Source: Pseudomonadota bacterium
GTDB taxonomy: Bacteria > Pseudomonadota > Alphaproteobacteria > Reyranellales > Reyranellaceae
Reading direction: 5' to 3'
DNA: 55,745 nucleotides
Assembly: GCA_018240685.1 (NCBI GenBank)
Contig: JAFEFG010000018.1
Location: 1 to 55,745, forward strand
Positions 54,274 through 55,745 of this stretch are shown piece after piece (positions within the stretch are counted from its first letter, which is position 1; each line of letters opens with the position of its first letter). A program made the translations under genes and the position numbers. The notes under the pieces were generated by a model. The model searched no databases. It saw only the letters and a program-made list of their open reading frames with translations, and was not told the DNA's origin.

Positions 54274-54312
54274 ATGCTCATATTAAGCATAATTAATGCT
54301 CTTGTTGAGTAT
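54274..54312 (+). promoter_or_regulatory. Tandem operators upstream of nadA
   Basis: Two inverted repeats have the same 6-5-6 layout: ATGCTC-ATATT-AAGCAT at 54274-54290 and ATGCTC-TTGTT-GAGTAT at 54296-54312, with centres 22 bases apart. A consensus -35 TTGACA lies at 54262-54267 and a TATAAT at 54270-54275, so bound protein would block the promoter. AGGTG at 54315-54319 is the likely ribosome-binding site. They are the presumed sites for the NadQ-like regulator. Confidence 0.65.
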
Positions 54313-54323
54313 ATAGGTGTCTC

Positions 54324-55316
54324 ATGTCCGTTCCCTCGTTCTCCGCCGATCTCATGGCCCGCACCGAGCCTCTCTACGAGCGTGTGAAGGCCTTCATCCC
54401 GTCGATCGAATGGCCGGCCTTCGCCGACGACATCGAGGCGATCCTGCGCCTGAAACGCGAGCGCAATGCCGTGATCCTGGCGCACAACTACCAGACGCCC
54501 GAGATCTTCCATTGCGTCGCCGACATCGTCGGCGACAGCCTGGCGCTCGCTCGCGAGGCGACGAAGGTGGATGCCGCGACCATCGTGCTGGCAGGCGTGC
54601 ATTTCATGGCCGAGACGGCAAAGCTTCTGAATCCTGGCAAGCGCGTTCTCATTCCCGACCTGCACGCCGGCTGCTCGCTTGCCGAATCGATCACGCCCGC
54701 CGACGTCCGCCTCATGCGCCAGCGCTATCCGGACGTGCCGGTCGTCACCTATGTCAACACCTCGGCCGCCGTTAAGGCCGAGAGCGACATCTGCTGCACG
54801 TCGGGAAATGCACGCAAGATCGTCGAGAGCCTCGGCGTTCCCAGGGTCATCATGCTGCCGGACGAATATCTGGCGCAGAACATCGCGCGTGAGACGGGCG
54901 TCGAGATCATTGCCTGGGCCGGCCACTGCGAGGTGCATGAGCGCTTCACCGCCGACGACATCCGCCAGCTTCGCGATGGTCATCCGGGCGTGATCGTGCT
55001 CGCCCATCCGGAATGCCCGCCCGAAGTGGTGGCCGAGGCCGATTTCGCGGGCTCCACGGCCGCCATGGCCGACTATGTGGGCAGGGAACGGCCGGCGCGG
55101 GTCGCGCTCATCACCGAATGCTCGATGAGCGACAACGTGGCCGTGGAGCATCCCGAGGTCGAGTTCGTCCGTCCCTGCAACCTCTGCCCGCACATGAAGC
55201 GCATCAGCCTGGCCCGGATACGGCACGCGCTCGAGACCATGACCCACGAGGTAACGATCGACCCGGCGGTCGCCGGCCCCGCCCGCCAGGCCGTCGAACG
55301 CATGCTGGCGGCCTGA
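54324..55316 (+). CDS. nadA: Quinolinate synthase
   Basis: A 330-residue 4Fe-4S enzyme that condenses iminoaspartate with dihydroxyacetone phosphate to quinolinate, the first part of de novo NAD synthesis. The cluster ligands are Cys117 ([10 protein letters not shown]), Cys202 ([11 protein letters not shown]) and Cys288 (RPCNLCPHM), with the family spacing. The N-terminal [25 protein letters not shown] block, in parts, is also typical. ATG at 54324 follows the operator pair. nadB follows after 12 bases. Confidence 0.96.
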   Translation: MSVPSFSADLMARTEPLYERVKAFIPSIEWPAFADDIEAILRLKRERNAVILAHNYQTPEIFHCVADIVGDSLALAREATKVDAATIVLAGVHFMAETAKLLNPGKRVLIPDLHAGCSLAESITPADVRLMRQRYPDVPVVTYVNTSAAVKAESDICCTSGNARKIVESLGVPRVIMLPDEYLAQNIARETGVEIIAWAGHCEVHERFTADDIRQLRDGHPGVIVLAHPECPPEVVAEADFAGSTAAMADYVGRERPARVALITECSMSDNVAVEHPEVEFVRPCNLCPHMKRISLARIRHALETMTHEVTIDPAVAGPARQAVERMLAA

Positions 55317-55328
55317 GCGGAGGGTACG

Positions 55329-55745
55329 ATGGAAGACATTCCTGTCGTCATCGGCGGTGGCCTGGCCGGCCTGATGACCGCGCTTCGCCTTGCCCCGCGA
55401 AAGGTCCTCGTGCTGGCGAAGGCCCCGCTTGGCGAGGGCGCCGCCTCCGCCTTGTCGCAAGGCGGCATCGCGGCGGCACTGGACGCCGGCGACACCCCTG
55501 CCTTGCACGCCGCCGACACTCTCGCCGCGGCCGACGGCCTTGGCGATGCCCGGGTGACGGAACGGATCACCGCCGGGGGACCTGCGGCCGTCGCCCTGCT
55601 GGAAAGGCTCAGCGTCCGTTTCGACCGCGACGTGCAGGACCGCCTGTCGCTGGGTCTTGAAGCCGCCCATGGCCGGCGCCGCATCGCGCATGTCACCGGC
55701 GACGGCACGGGTGCCGCCATCATGCGGGCGGTGGTCGCGGCCGTG
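55329..55745 (+). CDS. nadB: L-aspartate oxidase (partial)
   Basis: The first 139 residues of the flavoprotein that oxidises aspartate to iminoaspartate for NadA; the rest is beyond the window. The FAD-binding VVIGGGLAGLMTALRLAP and the SALSQGGIAAALDAGDTPALHAADTL segment with the family substrate loop are visible, as is HVTGDGTGAAIM near the end. It is cotranscribed with nadA; nadC is likely to follow. Confidence 0.93.
   Translation, partial: MEDIPVVIGGGLAGLMTALRLAPRKVLVLAKAPLGEGAASALSQGGIAAALDAGDTPALHAADTLAAADGLGDARVTERITAGGPAAVALLERLSVRFDRDVQDRLSLGLEAAHGRRRIAHVTGDGTGAAIMRAVVAAV

Overview
The window looks like a chromosomal segment of a high-GC, free-living alphaproteobacterium. The basis is the gene content and order: an era-rnc-lepB-acpS-pdxJ-rsh-rpoZ-folK block, a tlpA/argH-lysA-TIGR02302 block, ATP12-family and RluC genes side by side, a class II (B12) ribonucleotide reductase, and a bifunctional Rsh. 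A Rhodospirillales/Reyranella-like host would fit (TRAP transporter, M81 peptidase, flavin monooxygenase), but that finer placement is inference. I see no phage, transposase, CRISPR array or rRNA. Gene density is very high, and start/stop overlaps of the ATGA, GTGA or TGATG type are common, so most of the window is tight operons. Genus and species cannot be read from the sequence alone.

Layout. 0-0.5 kb: 5' part of a TRAP substrate-binding protein. 0.6-4.4 kb: uppP, parC, recO (minus). 4.5-11.5 kb: era, rnc, lepB, acpS, pdxJ, rsh, rpoZ, folK (minus), combining ribosome maturation, protein export, lipid and cofactor biosynthesis, and the stringent response. 11.6-12.9 kb: a plus-strand pair, a NYN-domain nuclease and a family-5-like uracil-DNA glycosylase. 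12.9-14.1 kb: glutathione peroxidase and a molybdopterin oxidoreductase. 14.1-17.8 kb: acyl-CoA catabolism, with a TetR regulator, isovaleryl-CoA dehydrogenase, an enoyl-CoA hydratase-like gene and a divergent LysR. 17.8-21.5 kb: mgtE and the fused malic enzyme maeB, then tRNA-Leu(GAG) with its own terminator.

21.7-31.3 kb: lipB, then a long minus-strand series (rluC-type, AsmA-like, ATP12, phosphonopyruvate hydrolase-like, pccB, a small 2TM protein, pccA, acylphosphatase). 31.3-33.8 kb: a dienelactone hydrolase-like gene coupled to an L,D-transpeptidase. 33.9-36.8 kb: an acid phosphatase/phosphoesterase divergent from a di-haem peroxidase. 36.8-44.1 kb: rarA, degP-like, nrdJ, plsC, a zinc-ribbon DUF3426 protein and hpt. 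44.2-50.1 kb: TIGR02302 protein, lysA, argH, tlpA. 50.2-53.3 kb: a Baeyer-Villiger-type monooxygenase and an M81 peptidase. 53.3-55.7 kb: a NadQ/COG4111-type regulator followed by nadA and the start of nadB.

The most interesting signals are regulatory. They are two 17-bp inverted repeats 22 bp apart in front of nadA, beside a putative NAD regulator; a near-perfect 45-bp palindrome that contains the start codon of the TetR gene; a perfect FNR/FixK-type box upstream of the monooxygenase; a hairpin and promoter-like elements directly in front of rsh; and a candidate Pho box before the acid phosphatase. Among proteins, the most notable are a PEP-mutase-family enzyme carrying the Thr that marks phosphonopyruvate hydrolase, a small membrane protein translationally coupled inside the propionyl-CoA carboxylase operon, and a Lys/Gly-rich N-terminal extension of PccA built from 15-bp tandem repeats. 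I did not find a clear new multi-gene system. The NYN/UDG pair and the NAD-regulon neighbourhood are the best candidates for follow-up.
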